DNA of 64,000 nucleotides from Riptortus pedestris. Lineage: Eukaryota; Arthropoda; Insecta; Hemiptera; Alydidae. The notes beneath the pieces were generated by a model. The model was not told the origin of the DNA, did no database searches, and worked only from the letters and a program-made list of their open reading frames with translations. Below are positions 22,699-34,646 of this stretch, one piece after another (position 1 is the first letter of the stretch; each line of letters starts with the position of its first letter). The stretch spans positions 126,986,001-127,050,000 of the forward strand of contig CM032233.1 of NCBI GenBank assembly GCA_019009955.1, in the 5' to 3' direction. Position numbers and translations under genes: made by a program.

Positions 22699-24060
22699 TT
22701 TTTATTTTTACAATTTGCCTATCACTGGTATAAAGCATAAAATACCACTCAGAATGGATTAGTCTTAGAAGCTCTCATTTCTACTATGTAATAGATCGAG
22801 TATTCAGATTCGTTTTGGTCTCGAGAAATCCCGGTTGGGCAAATACGGACTATTTGGGAGAGATTCACTTGTCGCTTTTATTTTGTGGTGTGTTGTGTGT
22901 ACCGTTGAAGGGTTGAGAGAGGGCTGAGGACAGGGGCATTACACACAACCCCTCACAAACATTTCCCCAATCCCGAGGCCCAAGTACTTAATTTCTGGAA
23001 GAGCTATTCAGCTTTGAGGACTATAATGGCGGTGAGCAAGTAGGAACGATACCCTTCCCCCGCTGGAGAGTTTACCTTCGGTTTGAATCAACAGCGGGCC
23101 TCTGGGAGTTTGCTATATAGGCTCCTGAGTAGCACTTGATTTGATTCGTCTGTTGGCGGAGCCTGTGTGTTTAATTGGAACCAAGAGCTCGGGGGGAGAG
23201 TTGAGCAAATCAATTAGTAGAGAAAGGAAGAGAGAGAGAGAGGCTTCGCCATGATTCAAGCTGTGCCCCTAAGCTGTGCAAATAGTCTGCAGGGGGGAGC
23301 TCTGCCTAATTCCACTGCCATCCTTCACACTTGCCCATGCTCACATAGCTATAGTTTAAAACCCAATCGCTTTTCAATAGACATTAAAATCGCTGTCTTA
23401 ATCCGAAACACTTGCTCAAACCCACAGCCAAATCAGCTTCCCCTTGGTAAGCCCAGATTATTTATTATAATTTAACGGGAGCAGCTGATATTCCATTTGA
23501 CAATATGCTTACTGTCACCATGATAACGAAATTATCTGCTATTCCGTCACTCGGCTGCTGCGTAAACTAAGCACGGACATCCGCTGGAAATGTAAAATCG
23601 TTACATTTAAACAAACATTTAGTGTTTAAATTTGAACAAGCGGAAGCTTACTCCTAATATCTTAGTCAAATCATCATCATAGTATAGGTCAAATATTAGA
23701 TATATCCCAATTATATTTTTAAATAATTAACATCGAAGACAAAATTGAGGCTCAGGCAAGCCACGCTATGGCGTACACTTGGAACATTTTAGCAGACTTC
23801 CCTTAACACACATTACTGGGTTGAGTACATTTTTATCATATCGCAAACAATAAAAGTCTGTAGGTAAATAATTGCAAAGTAAATTCCATGTGGCCTACGG
23901 GAAATGAGCTAATGCTGTTGCGACTCCCAAAGCGGCAGCAGTTCCTGTAATTGCCCATATAAAATTACAGACACAAAAACATATACACATATTTGCGTGA
24001 CTATTGTAAGGGAGTTATCGTACTTGTTTTCAGTCAACCCCATCTTGTACTCATCGGATT
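22699..24060. other. GC-richer, mostly repeat-free segment
   Basis: From 22760 to 23480 the composition is clearly less AT-rich, with AATCAATTAGTAGAG at about 23207. An RC1 5'-tip scrap (CCGTCACTCGGCTGCTGCG) sits at 23543-23575. No coding exon recognised. Candidate conserved intron sequence. Confidence 0.4.
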
Positions 24061-24189
24061 TTAGCAGATTTCCCTTAAGGTAAATCAACTATTGAGGTCG
24101 TACTCACGACGGGATTTTCGACATTTTTCTTCAAATGCCCATCGATCCTACCTAGGAGATGACAAAAATGAGATCTGTTCAAAAATGTA

Positions 24190-24230
<41 letters not shown>

Positions 24231-25013
24231 TGAGATATTGGATTTTATAGTTTTCCGCTTAGTGAACCCTCCGTGTCATAATAATAAACTGTTATATCAT
24301 GAACCACTTCATTACAAGGTTCAATACCAAATACTGTATTCAACAAAGGTTTATTATACGAGATACAAACAAATACGTTCTATTGACCCCCTCCCTCTTT
24401 TCTTGTTCTTGGATTACTAAAATGACTTACTTAGAAATAGAGAATAGAAATCATCAATTCAAAATATCTCAGTTACTATACGTCGGATCGAATAAGATTA
24501 TGGGACTCGTATTGCAAATTAAATATACTATAAATATTGTGATGCACATTTATTCTCAATCTTGAATATTAACCGAGATATTTGCATTTTCAGTTTTCAT
24601 CCTTCAGTAAACCCCCACTCATACTCGTGTTACATAAACAATGCTCTGATTTATAATAAACCACATTATTCGAAGCGTAAATACAAAATATTGTTTTCCA
24701 GAGACCTTTATTATACAAGATACGTGCAATTATGTTCTTCTGACCCCCCCCCCTTCTTTTGTTCTTGGATTACTAAATTTTTAGTGTTTGAAATAAAATT
24801 ATTCTGATTCATTTTAAATTATATCACTAGCTATAGATAGTTTTCAATAAAATGAATATGTTATATTCTGATATAATTCGGTAATATACCGTTGGGAGGG
24901 GAAAGATTTCTTATTACCTCTTGTACTATTTTACTTAATATTGACGGTTGTGTTGTGTTACCAGTATGTAGATTTATCTATTGCTAAACGTCTCGAGGGA
25001 AATCTGCTTAGTT
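24061..25013 (-). mobile_element. RC1 element, L variant, mosaic
   Basis: 3' tip at 24061, TA tract at 24193-24228, then two successive stretches of L-type sequence (24235-24430 and 24590-24960), the second after a core piece. The 5' tip is worn (CGAGGGAAATCTGCTTAG) and runs into remnants of another copy. Confidence 0.6.
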
Positions 25014-25050
25014 TTCAGCCTTCAATAAACCCTCACTCCTACTCATGCCA

Positions 25051-25676
25051 TTAGCAGATTTCCCTTTAGGGAAATCAGCTATTGAGGTCGTACTCATGAT
25101 GCGAGTTTCGAAAAATTTCTTCAAATGTCTATCGATCCTACCCAGGAGATGACGAAAATGAGGTCTGTTCAAAATTATATATATTTGTCTGTTAACGCTC
25201 TAGCGGTCGCAATTTTCAATTTTTGTTTGATCGTTACCAAACTCGGAATTTGATCGTTTTATGTAAAAAGGAAGATCAAGTTCGTGAATGGCTGACATCG
25301 GACCAGTGGGAGGGGGGGGGTTTAGAGGGGATTTTTGAAAATTCAAAATATCTCCGTTATTATCCGTCAGATCGAAAAATTGCATAGAATGAATTTTATT
25401 GCAAATTAAATTTACTATAAATATTGTTCTATGCATTTATTCTGTATCTTGAATATTAACCGAGATATTTGCATTTGTATTCTGCGTGTGGTCGGCAGGA
25501 GTCGGCTATGTTCGAACTTTCCGCAGAGAGCTCTGGCGGCCGTTTCCGTAACTATTCGTCCCTCGTGAATAGGTTTAGAGGGTTCTTACTACTACAGTTG
25601 TTATTTGGCAGATTTCTCTATTCTAAAACTTCACGTGGGAAATCTGCTTAGTTTACGCAGCCCCTGCGTGACGGAG
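25051..25676 (-). mobile_element. RC1 element, S variant, complete
   Basis: TTAGCAGATTTCCC to CTGCGTGACGGAG. The microsatellite is only ATATATATT, showing that the tract can be almost absent. It is embedded in older L-type sequence on the left (TTCAATAAACCCTCACTCC). Confidence 0.75.
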
Positions 25677-25689
25677 TTTTAACAATGAG

Positions 25690-25946
25690 CCGCTATATCA
25701 CCGTTATTACACATCGGATCTAAAAATTGTATAGGCCCTATCTTACTGCAAATTTAATTACCTATCAATGTGTTATATTTTTAAGTATTTTCTATATCAT
25801 GAATATTAACGAGATATTTGAAATTCTTAATTTTCATGGATTCAGTAAATCCTCTTAGAAATAGGGAATAATGCTGTGATATGAGATGTGTTTCATACCA
25901 GTACGTGGGAAATCTGTTTAGTTTACGCAGCCCCTGCGTGACGGAG
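25690..25946 (-). mobile_element. RC1 fragment with intact 5' tip
   Basis: Core piece (TATATCACCGTTATTACACA) to CTGCGTGACGGAG; lacks the tract and 3' end. Confidence 0.65.
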
Positions 25947-26222
25947 TAGCGTAGAGGAGGAGGAGGGAGTCGGTAGTCAAAAGAGAATATTGAATCGGGA
26001 TTATAAGTGTAGTAGCTGTGGGTACTTGAGGGCGGAGGGGTGGCGTGTGAAAGCTTGCCTGTAAGTTAATCCAGGCCTGTTTTCATTGCTAATGCCTATC
26101 CTCGCCACTGCACTCCCAGCACGGAGCCCCAGTGAATCATCCCCACCCCCTTCCAACCCTCTTGTACTCACCCACCCTCTGCTCAAATACTCAGAAATAA
26201 AAGAAAAAAATAGAGATAAGAA

Positions 26223-26993
26223 AAGTCCGTCACGCAGGGGCTGCGTAAACTAAGCAGATTTCCCTCGTGAAGTTTAGTAATAGATAAATATACATACTGC
26301 TAACACAACACCGTGAATAAATACAAACGGAAATAAGAAATGTTTCATCCAATTTCAATAGCCCGCCGACAGGAAGCGCTAGGTTAGAAATGTAAACAAA
26401 CGGGCCCCGCCTCACACCGGAAAGAAAAACAATTACTGAAATATATCAGAATATAACACATTAATTTTCTTGAGAACTATTTACTATATCTAGTACTGTA
26501 ATTAATAATGAGTCAGAATAATTGTTATCTCAATCAATAAAATTTTAGTAGTCCAAAACTTTAAGATGGGGGGGGGGAGTCACCAGTGCATATTTGCATG
26601 TATCTCGTATAATAAAGGTCTCTTGAATACAATTTTTGGTATTTAAACTTTCAATAATGTGATTTATTATGTATCAGAGTATTGTTTACGTAACATGAGT
26701 AGAAGATGAGTGAAAAATGCAAATATCTCGGTTAATATTCAAGATAGAGAATAAATGTATAAAACAATATTTATAGTAAATTTAATTTGTAATAAGATTG
26801 ATTCTGTATAATTTTTCGATCCGACGTATAGTAACGGAGATATTTCGAATTTTCAAAAATCCTCCCCTCTAAACCCCCCCTCCCACTGGTCCGATTTCAG
26901 CCGTTAACGAACTTGATCTTTCTTTTTACATAAAACGCTTAAATATGAAGTTTGGTAAGAATTAAAAAATTGCGACCGCTAGAGCGGTAACAG

Positions 26994-27058
<65 letters not shown>

Positions 27059-27193
27059 TAGATATATATATATATACAGTTTTGAACGGACCTCATTTTC
27101 GTCATCTACTAGGTAGGATCGATGGACATTTGAAGAAAATTCCGTCATGAGTACAACCTCAATAGCTGATTTCCCTTAAGGGAAATCTGCTAA
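26223..27193 (+). mobile_element. RC1 element, L variant, complete, flanked by a 21-bp direct repeat
   Basis: A 971-bp copy with perfect tips. TA tract at 26998-27075. The 21 bp at 26204-26224 (A7-TAGAGATAAG-A4) recur at 27193-27213 immediately after the 3' tip, where a decayed C-type copy begins. Confidence 0.85.
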
Positions 27194-27213
27194 AAAAAAT
27201 AGAGATAAGAAAA

Positions 27214-28158
27214 AAGTACTATGCGCAGGTGCCGCGTGAACTAAGCACTTTTCCCGCCTACCCCCACGCTGATCACCTCAAATTTAAGGCCTGGACAAGA
27301 TATGTTTATTGAACGAGCTGCATTTGGGTCTCTACTATTTTAAGATCTGAAGTATAATGACGGAGATATGACTGCTTATTATTAAATTGGCATGGGCAGT
27401 AATGGGCGTTTACTGAAGGCTAAAACTAAAAAATTCTTTCATTTAGGGGCTGCGTAAACTAAGCAGATTCCCAGGTTTACAACAGATAAATCAACATACT
27501 GGTAACACCGCCGTCAATGTTAAGGGAATAAATGTAAACGGTAATAAGAAATCATTCAATTTAAAAGTTAATAATTTTTACTACGGGAAGCGTCTGAATA
27601 ATAAACAAACAGGTTACCAACTTCGCAGTGCTGAATAGATAGAATTATTCTAGACCGGAAAGATGAACAATTATTAATTTTATTCAAAGCTATTTACTAT
27701 AGATAGTGGAAGAATTTTAAATGAATCAGAATAATTTCTATCTCAATCACTCATTTTAGTAATCCAAGAACGAAAGAAGGGGGAGGGGGTCAACAGAACG
27801 TATTTGTATGTATCACGTATAATAAAGCTTTGTTGAATACAATATTTGGTATTTATCCTTGTAATGAAGTAGTTCAAGATATAACAGCTTGTTATTAATA
27901 TGACACTAGTAGGATTCATGGTTTACTGAAAGCAGAAAACTATAAAATCCAAATATCTAGGTTAATACTCATTATAAGAAAAATATGTATAGAACAATAT
28001 TTATAGTAAATTTAATTAGCAATAAGTTTGTTTCTATACAATTCATCGATCCGACGTACAGAACGGAGATATTTCGAATTTTCGAAATTTCTTCCCTCTA
28101 ACCCCCCCCCTCTAACCCACTTGTCCGATTTCAGCCTTTAACGAACTTGATCTTTAGT
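27214..28158 (+). mobile_element. RC1 C-variant fragment followed by an L-variant copy, both 3'-truncated
   Basis: The C piece (27214-27430) opens with a decayed hairpin GCGCAGGTGCCGCG. The L copy starts near 27432 (TTTAGGGGCTGCGTAAACTA) and stops at GAACTTGATCTTTAG (28158), short of the tract. Confidence 0.6.
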
Positions 28159-28744
28159 ATATATAGAATATTGAACGGCACGCGTGTGGTAACTAGCAAA
28201 TTATATATACTGATATGTTTAAGGCAATCTTCAAAAAAAGTAAAACAATGGAACACGGAATTTCCCTTGTAATTATTTACGTACAGACTTCTATTGTTTA
28301 CGATATGATGAACATATAGTAAATTCAATCATGTGTGTTTCTAAGTCTGTATATAATATGTATATGTAATTTATTTATTTAGATTAATTTAAGGATTAAT
28401 TGGTGTCGTGAGTATGTATGAATACATAAATATATTTATACATATAGAATATTGTCCTATTACGGTGTGTCGTGTAATTAATGGTTTGTTTATGATATAT
28501 TCGCGTCTATAGATTTAGATAAAAATTATTTAGATTGAATATTGGTTTGAAAATTTTGTCAATGTGGATTTTCAAATTTAATTTTTTTTTAAAATCTTAG
28601 TGTGTCGTGGAGATGGAGGAGGAGGGGGCCTGGAGGAAATAGGTACTTGTGGGTGGAGGAGGGCTCTCGACCCACTTAGACATCTCCCTGATTAGTCGGC
28701 GAGCAGTAGCGGGCTCCTCTACCATAAACATTCCCAGCCTCCTC
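28159..28744. other. AT-rich, then GC-rich sequence
   Basis: Nothing recognised up to 28600; from there a purine-rich run (GGAGATGGAGGAGGAGG) leads into the minisatellite. Confidence 0.4.
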
Positions 28745-30148
28745 CAGAAGCTAGCTGGCAGATCTGCTACTAGGCTAGTTAGGATGTGTCTATCAATAGG
28801 CTGGCTCCTACTGCAGGTCGGCTAGCTAGTTAGTAAATATCTGCCAGAAGGATAGCTGCCACGTAGGACAGCTAGCTAGAAGGTATTTGCTAGTAGGCTA
28901 GATCCCAGGTTGGGCAGGTAGATAGCAGATATCTGCCAGTAGACTAGCTCCCAGCTCGGGAAACTAGCTAGGAGAAATCTACCTACGGGTAACTCCCAGG
29001 TTGGGCAGGTAGATAGCAGATATCTGCCAGTAGACTAGCTCCCAGCTCGGGAAACTAGCTAGGAGAAATCTACCTACGGGTAACTCCCAGGTCGGGCATG
29101 TAGCTAACAGATATCTATATGCCAGTAGGCTAGCTCCCAGGTCGGACAGATAGCTATCAGATATCTATCTGCCAGTAGGCCAGCCCCCAGGTAGGGGAAC
29201 TAGCTAACAGATATCTGCCAATAGGCTAGTTAGGAGATATCTATCAATAGGCTAGCTCCCAGATCGGACAGGTAGCTAACAGATATCTATCTGGTAACAG
29301 GCTAGCCCCCAGGTCGGGCAACTAGCTAACAGATATCTGCCAATACGCTAGTTAGGAGATATCTATCAATAGGCTAGCTCCCAGATCGGACAGGTAGCTA
29401 ACAGATATCTATCTGCCAGTAGTAGGCCAGCCCCCAGGTAGGACAACTAGCTAACAGATATTTGCCAGTAGGCTATCTCACAGGTTGGGCAGGTAGTTAA
29501 CAGATATCAGCCAATAGGCTACCCCCCAGGTCGGACAACTAGGTAACAGATATCTGCCAATAGGCTAGTTAGGAGATATCTATAAGTGGGCTAGTTGCCA
29601 GGACGTGTAGTTAACTAGTAGATATCTGCCAGCAATCCCGCGCTCTGGGCTGATAGCTATTTAGCAGATATCTGCCAGTAGTTAGGAGATATCTGCCAGT
29701 CGGGTAGCTCTAAGGTCGGCAGCTATTTAGCAGATATCTGCCAGTAGTTAGAAGATATCTGTCAGTCGGGTAGCTCTAAGGTCGGCAGCTATTTAGCAGA
29801 TATCTGCCAGTAGTTAGAAGATATCTGTCAGTCGGGTAGCTCTAAGGTCGGCAGCTATTTAGCAGATATCTGCCAGTAGTTAGAAGATATCTGTCAGTCG
29901 GGTAGCTCGAAGGTCGGCACCTATTTAGCGGATATTTGCCAGTAGTTAGAAGATATCAGTCAGTCTGGTAGCTCTAAGGTTAGCAGATATTTGCCAGTTG
30001 ACTAGTTAGGAGATATCGGCGATCAGTTAGGGGGCCTTTTTGTTAGCTTGCAGACATCTCGCAGTAAGCTAGTTACAAGATATCTGCCAATAAGCCAGCT
30101 CTTAAGTCCGGTAGCTAGTTAGCAGATATCTACCAGAAGGCTACCTCA
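28745..30148. repeat. Minisatellite built on the palindrome CAGATATCTG
   Basis: About 1.4 kb of related units containing CTAGCTCCCAGGTCGGGCAG, TAGCTAACAGATATCTGCC and AGTAGGCTAG. A 91-bp period is clear at 28904-29085. Five units of exactly 66 bp start at 29663, 29729, 29795, 29861 and 29927. Nearly every unit has AGATATCT, often extended to GCAGATATCTGC. No open frame persists. Not CRISPR: there are no constant-length unique spacers. Confidence 0.9.
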
Positions 30149-30263
30149 CCCCCTCCATTGATTTCAGCCATTAACGAACATTTTCGTCGTCTCCTGAGTA
30201 GGATCGATGAACACTAGAAGAAATTTATGAAATATCGTGCCTTGATTTCCACCTCAATAGCTG
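30149..30263 (+). mobile_element. RC1 3'-end fragment
   Basis: Core remnant (ATTTCAGCCATTAACGAAC) joined to TTTTCGTCGTCTCCTGAG and CCTCAATAGCTGA; the tract is deleted and the hairpin lost at the LINE junction. Confidence 0.5.
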
Positions 30264-30268
30264 ATATA

Positions 30269-30520
30269 ATGAAAGTAGAGATAGAAGGTATAGGGATTAA
30301 CTGTAGATCGGTTCATTGCATCAGGTTTGCAGATGACATTGAACTGGTGCCAATGTCTGAAGTATAAAGGAATGCTGCTATTCCTTAAGGACGCTATAGG
30401 TGAGTTCACTTAAAGCATAAGATTCGTTATCTGAAAAGGAAAAATGCCGACCATACCAAATTTTAGGACATCAGATTAAACGCTTCAAATGACAATCTAG
30501 AAATATAGAGGACACAAATG
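30269..30520 (+). pseudogene. LINE reverse-transcriptase fragment with the FADD catalytic motif
   Basis: The frame from ATG 30269 reads INCRSVHCIRFADDIELV, containing the (Y/F)xDD box of LINE reverse transcriptases, and stops at 30366. A further piece (LKDAIGEFT) appears in another frame near 30385. A short dead scrap, possibly of the same family as 61974-62384. Confidence 0.6.
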
Positions 30521-30528
30521 AAGTCCGT

Positions 30529-30535
<7 letters not shown>

Positions 30536-30580
<45 letters not shown>

Positions 30581-31010
30581 CAGCCTTGCGGATGAGAAAA
30601 TAAAATTCATGAAATATTGGCCTAGAATAAAGTTTCTTTCATAAACATTGACAACAAACATTTCTTCAAATGTCCATCAATCCTACCCTGTAAATGGCGA
30701 AAATGAGGTTCGTTCAATCCTATATAGAAATAACGGTGATATTATGAATTTTCGGATTCCCTCCACCTAATAAACTTTCCCTATTCCTGGCCCAATTTGA
30801 GTACGAAACGAATATAATCTTTGGCGTTGAGTGCAATTGTTAAATATCCAGTATTGTTAAAAACAAACACTGTGACCTCTAGAGTGGCAACAGACAAGTA
30901 CATATATATATAATTTTGAACGGAACTTATTTTCGTCATTTCCTAGGTAGGATCGATGGACATTTGACAAAAATATTCAAATATTGTCTCATGAGTGCAA
31001 CGAACTTTCG
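30536..31010. mobile_element. TA tract, Penelope-like end and RC1 scraps
   Basis: TA microsatellite 30534-30578. The Penelope-like end at 30583-30655 reads GATGAGAAAATAAAATTCAT, GAAATATTGGC and ATAAACATTGACAACAAAC. Then a minus RC1 3'-end scrap (30656-30720) and a plus RC1 core-to-3' piece (30725-31005). Confidence 0.45.
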
Positions 31011-31242
31011 ACTGAAATTTATTACGCTGCACACTCAATTGATTTCCAAATTACTATCAAAATGATGTAACAAATTTCTTACATATTATGAAGTATACCT
31101 AAAATAAGTGCCCTATAATTTTAACACTACAGTTTATTTCGAAAAAAAAGTAAATCAAGAATGCTTGATAAAATAAGAGCTCGGAAAGTGTTGAGGTTCT
31201 AGGGCTAATAGTGGATTTGTAGCAGCCCATCCATGACGGGCG
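31011..31242. other. Short unrecognised AT-rich stretch
   Basis: No repeat or gene recognised. Confidence 0.4.
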
Positions 31243-31997
31243 TTTTAGCTGATTTCTCTAAAGGGAAATCAGCTATTGAGGTTGTACTCATGACGTTATC
31301 TTCGAAAATGTCTTCAAATGTCCATCTATTCTATCCCAAAAATGAGGAGGAGGAACTATACATATATGTGCGTTAACTTAATATATAATCGTGTGAATGG
31401 CTGAAATTGGACCAGTAGGAGGGGAATTTTAAAAATTCGAAATAACTCCGTTACTATACGTCGTATCGAAAAATTGTACAGAAGCAATCTTATTGAAAAT
31501 TGAATGATCTATAAATGTTGCTCTACATATTTTACATACATATTTTCTTTATCATGAATATTAACCGAGATTTGAATTTTATTGAGGAAGCCCCCCACTC
31601 CCACTCATGTCATATTAATAATAAGCTGTTATATCATTAACCACTCCATTACAATGTTAAATACCAAATATTGTCTTCATTGAATATTGCATGCAAATAC
31701 GTTCTGTTGACCTCCCCCCTTCTTTCGTTCTAAATTATTACAATTTGAGTGATTGAGATAAAAATTATTCTGATTCATTATAAATTACACTACTAGATAA
31801 AGTAAATAGTATTTTTTTAATAGAATTAATAATATTTCAGAATTTTTTCTTTCTTTCCGGTGAAGAATATTTCTATCTATCTGTTCAACTTTGAGTGGTT
31901 GGCAGACCTTTTTGATTACAATTTGGACGCTTTCCGTTGGGAGGTTTTTAAAAAAGATTTCTCGTTACCGTTTGTATTTATTCACTTAATATTCACG

Positions 31998-33191
31998 GGG
32001 GGCTCAGGTTGGTCGTTTGCGTCGAGGCTTTGGTCTTAATTTCGCGTGGTAAACAGAGTGGCGTGTTCGATTCCCACCCTGGGCAATGGGAATTTATTTG
32101 GTGACTCATTGAATAGATTCCTTAGTACCCCCCTACCATCCCTTATAAACAGTATAAGTACATATCCGAGCTATCTTCCTGAGATATGGCCGTTTTGCTT
32201 AAAATGAAAATATGAACGCATCACTTTTCCCCTATGCGGGCATCTATTAAAAGAAGTCCGTCACGCAGAGGGTACGTAAACTAAGCTGATCTCCCCCGTG
32301 AAGTTTATCAATTGATAAATCTACATACCGGTTACACACAACACCACCATGAGTATTAAGGGAATAAATACAAACGATAAAAAACCTCACGATGGAAAGC
32401 ATCTGAAATGTAAACAAACAGTTCTGCCAACTTCTTACCGGAAAGAAAAAAAAATACTGTAATATATCTGAATATAACGTATTAATTTGATAGAAAACTA
32501 TTTACTATGCCCAGTACTATAATTTATAATGAATCAGAATAATTTTTATTTCAATCAATCAAATTTAAGTAGTCCAAAAACGTATGTAGGGGAGGAGGTC
32601 ACCAGAACATATTTGCATGTATCTCGTATAATAAATGTCTCTTGAAAACAATATTTGGTATTCAAGCTTCGAATGATGTGGTTTATTACATAACCGAGTA
32701 TTGTTTATGTAACATGAGTAGAAGTGGGGGTTTGCTGAAGGCTGAAAACTGAAAAATGCAAATATTTTGGTTAATATTCAAGATAGGGAATAAAAATATA
32801 TAACAATATTTATTTGATCTGACTGATAGTAACGGAGATATTTGGAATTATCAAAATTCTCCCCCTCCCCTTGGGTTGATTTCAGCCGTTAACGAACTTG
32901 ATCATTCCTTTTACATAAAACGACTAAATATCGAGTTTGGTAACGATTAAACAATAATTGCGACCGCTAGATCGGTAACAGACAAATATATATATACAGA
33001 GTTTTGAGCGGGCCTCATTTTCGTCATCTCCTAGGTAGGATCGATGGACATTTGAAAAAAAAATTCGAATATCACGTCTTGAGTACGACCTCAATAGCTG
33101 ATTTCCCTTAAGGGAAATCTGCTAAAAGGGTGGTAACCTGTAGATAACCCGTCCCAATTAGCCATAGTAGCATAAAGTGGATTTAAATAAA
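31998..33191 (+). mobile_element. tRNA-derived SINE, itself split by an RC1 copy
   Basis: Head GGGGGCTCAGGTTGGTCGTT with a degenerate A box and a clear B box (GTGTTCGATTCCCACCC), then TTTGGTGACTCATTGAATAG. The tail at 33126-33191 reads GGGTGGTAACCTGTAGATAA, CCATAGTAGCATAAAGTGG and an A-rich end. Flanked by AATATTCACG at 31988-31997 and 33192-33201. The RC1 copy 32254-33125 lies inside. About 120 bp (32140-32253) have no match in the shorter SINE copy. The head resembles a Leu/Ser-type tRNA, from which it probably derives. Confidence 0.75.
32254..33125 (+). mobile_element. RC1 element, L variant, complete, nested in the SINE
   Basis: AAGTCCGTCACGCAGAGGGT to GGGAAATCTGCTAA. Very short tract (ATATATATA). 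The youngest layer of a three-level nest. Confidence 0.8.
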
Positions 33192-33290
33192 AATATTCAC
33201 GTTGGTGTTAAGCGTTATCCGTATGCAGATTTATCTATTGTTCACGGGTGAGATCTGCTTAATTTTCGCAGCCCCTACGTGACGGACTTA

Positions 33291-33658
33291 CTTTTATAAA
33301 TGCGTCGATATGGGATATAAGAGAAGTGTAATATGTGGTGGGGAGTGTGAATGGAGCGGGAGAGTGAGAGAGCAACGAACTATGAATGAGGTTGGAGGGT
33401 GTGGATAGGCGCCACCTCCCCGTCTCGGCCTCTCACTCGCATTAACATAACAAGGCTTTTTCTACATTTCCACGCTCCCTTTGAAGGTACCGCTCTTATC
33501 TACCTCTCTTCCCCAGTCCCAGCTCCCCCGGCCCACCGATTAATTAGTAATAATTATTTGGTGTCCTTCATCCGTCAGGCAACCATCTTCCCAGGACTAG
33601 TGGTACTCCTCACAGATTCAAATCTCGAGAAACGATTTCACGCGACGGATTAGTAAAA
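33291..33658. other. GC-richer, repeat-free segment
   Basis: Mixed-composition sequence; an 84-codon frame (33399-33653) shows no recognisable protein. Possible conserved intron sequence. Confidence 0.35.
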
Positions 33659-34077
33659 AAGTCCGTCACGCAGGGGCTGCGTAAACTAAGCAGATTTCCC
33701 ACGTGAAGTTCTACAATAGAGAAATTTCACGAGAGCCGAACAGGTACGAAAACGGCCGTACTAGCTTTTGGCGGTAAACTCACTCTCGTCCGCCATCCGC
33801 CCAGATTTAATTAAAATGCAAATATCTCGGTTAATATTCAAGATAGAGAATAAATGAATATCACAATATTTATAGTAAATTGAATTTGCATTAAGATTTA
33901 TTTCTATACATGTTTTCGATCCGACGTATAGTAGCGGAGATATTTCGAATTTTCGAAAATCCTCCCCTCTGGTCGGATTTCAGCCATTAACGAACTTGAT
34001 CTGTCTTTTTACATAAAACGTTTAAATATCGAGTTTGGTAACGATCAAACAAAAATTGCGACCGCTAGAGCGTAAAC

Positions 34078-34132
<55 letters not shown>

Positions 34133-34223
34133 TTTGAACGGATATCATTTTCGTCATCTCACATTTTAAGAATTTATTCGAAAATCGCGTCATGAGTCCG
34201 ACCTCAATAGCTGATTTCCCCTG
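33659..34223 (+). mobile_element. RC1 element, S variant, missing the last bases
   Basis: Perfect 5' tip, TA tract at 34080-34128, ends at GCTGATTTCCCC without the second hairpin arm. Confidence 0.75.
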
Positions 34224-34439
34224 ATGGCTGAAAAAAAAATGCATTGAACGACAATTGTAGAACATCAATAGCTTAACAAGATTGGTTCTATGACATTTTC
34301 CGAACCGAATCATAATAACGGGGATATTTGGAATTTTTGAATCCCCCCTAGTCAAGAAACACCCACAATTTCAAACTTATTCTTTTACATAAAACGTTTA
34401 AACCGCTAGAGCCTCAAACAGACAAATGCATTATATATG

Positions 34440-34478
<39 letters not shown>

Positions 34479-34568
34479 AGGTAGGATCGATGGACATTTG
34501 AGGGCTTTTTTCGAAAATCGCGTCATGAATACAACCTCAATAGCTGATTTCCCTTAAGGGAAATTTCA
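34224..34568 (+). mobile_element. RC1 C-variant fragment with a CA microsatellite
   Basis: C-type core (AGCTTAACAAGATTGGTTCT), then (AC)n at 34440-34477 where most copies have TA, followed by GTAGGATCGATGGACATTTG and the 3' hairpin ending GGGAAATTTCAT. Confidence 0.65.
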
Positions 34569-34646
34569 TAGTTAGAATTGTTTTAACTTCAAGTTATATC
34601 ACTCCACTTTTGATCAAAATCAACTAAGGTGGATAAATAAATAAAA

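Larger units (their letters stand above)
31243..33290 (-). mobile_element. RC1 element, L variant, split by a SINE
   Basis: The 3' side is 31243-31997 and the 5' side 33192-33290. The break falls in TTAATATTCACGGTGG, and AATATTCACG is duplicated on both sides of the SINE. The microsatellite is missing. Confidence 0.75.

Noticed and set aside
28745..30148. CRISPR-like array
   Set aside because: Repeats vary in length and sequence, there are no unique spacers of constant size, and the DNA is eukaryotic.
31998..32100. Functional tRNA genes at 31998 and 40910-41003
   Set aside because: A and B boxes are present, but the cloverleaf is degraded and the sequences continue into a shared SINE body with target duplications.
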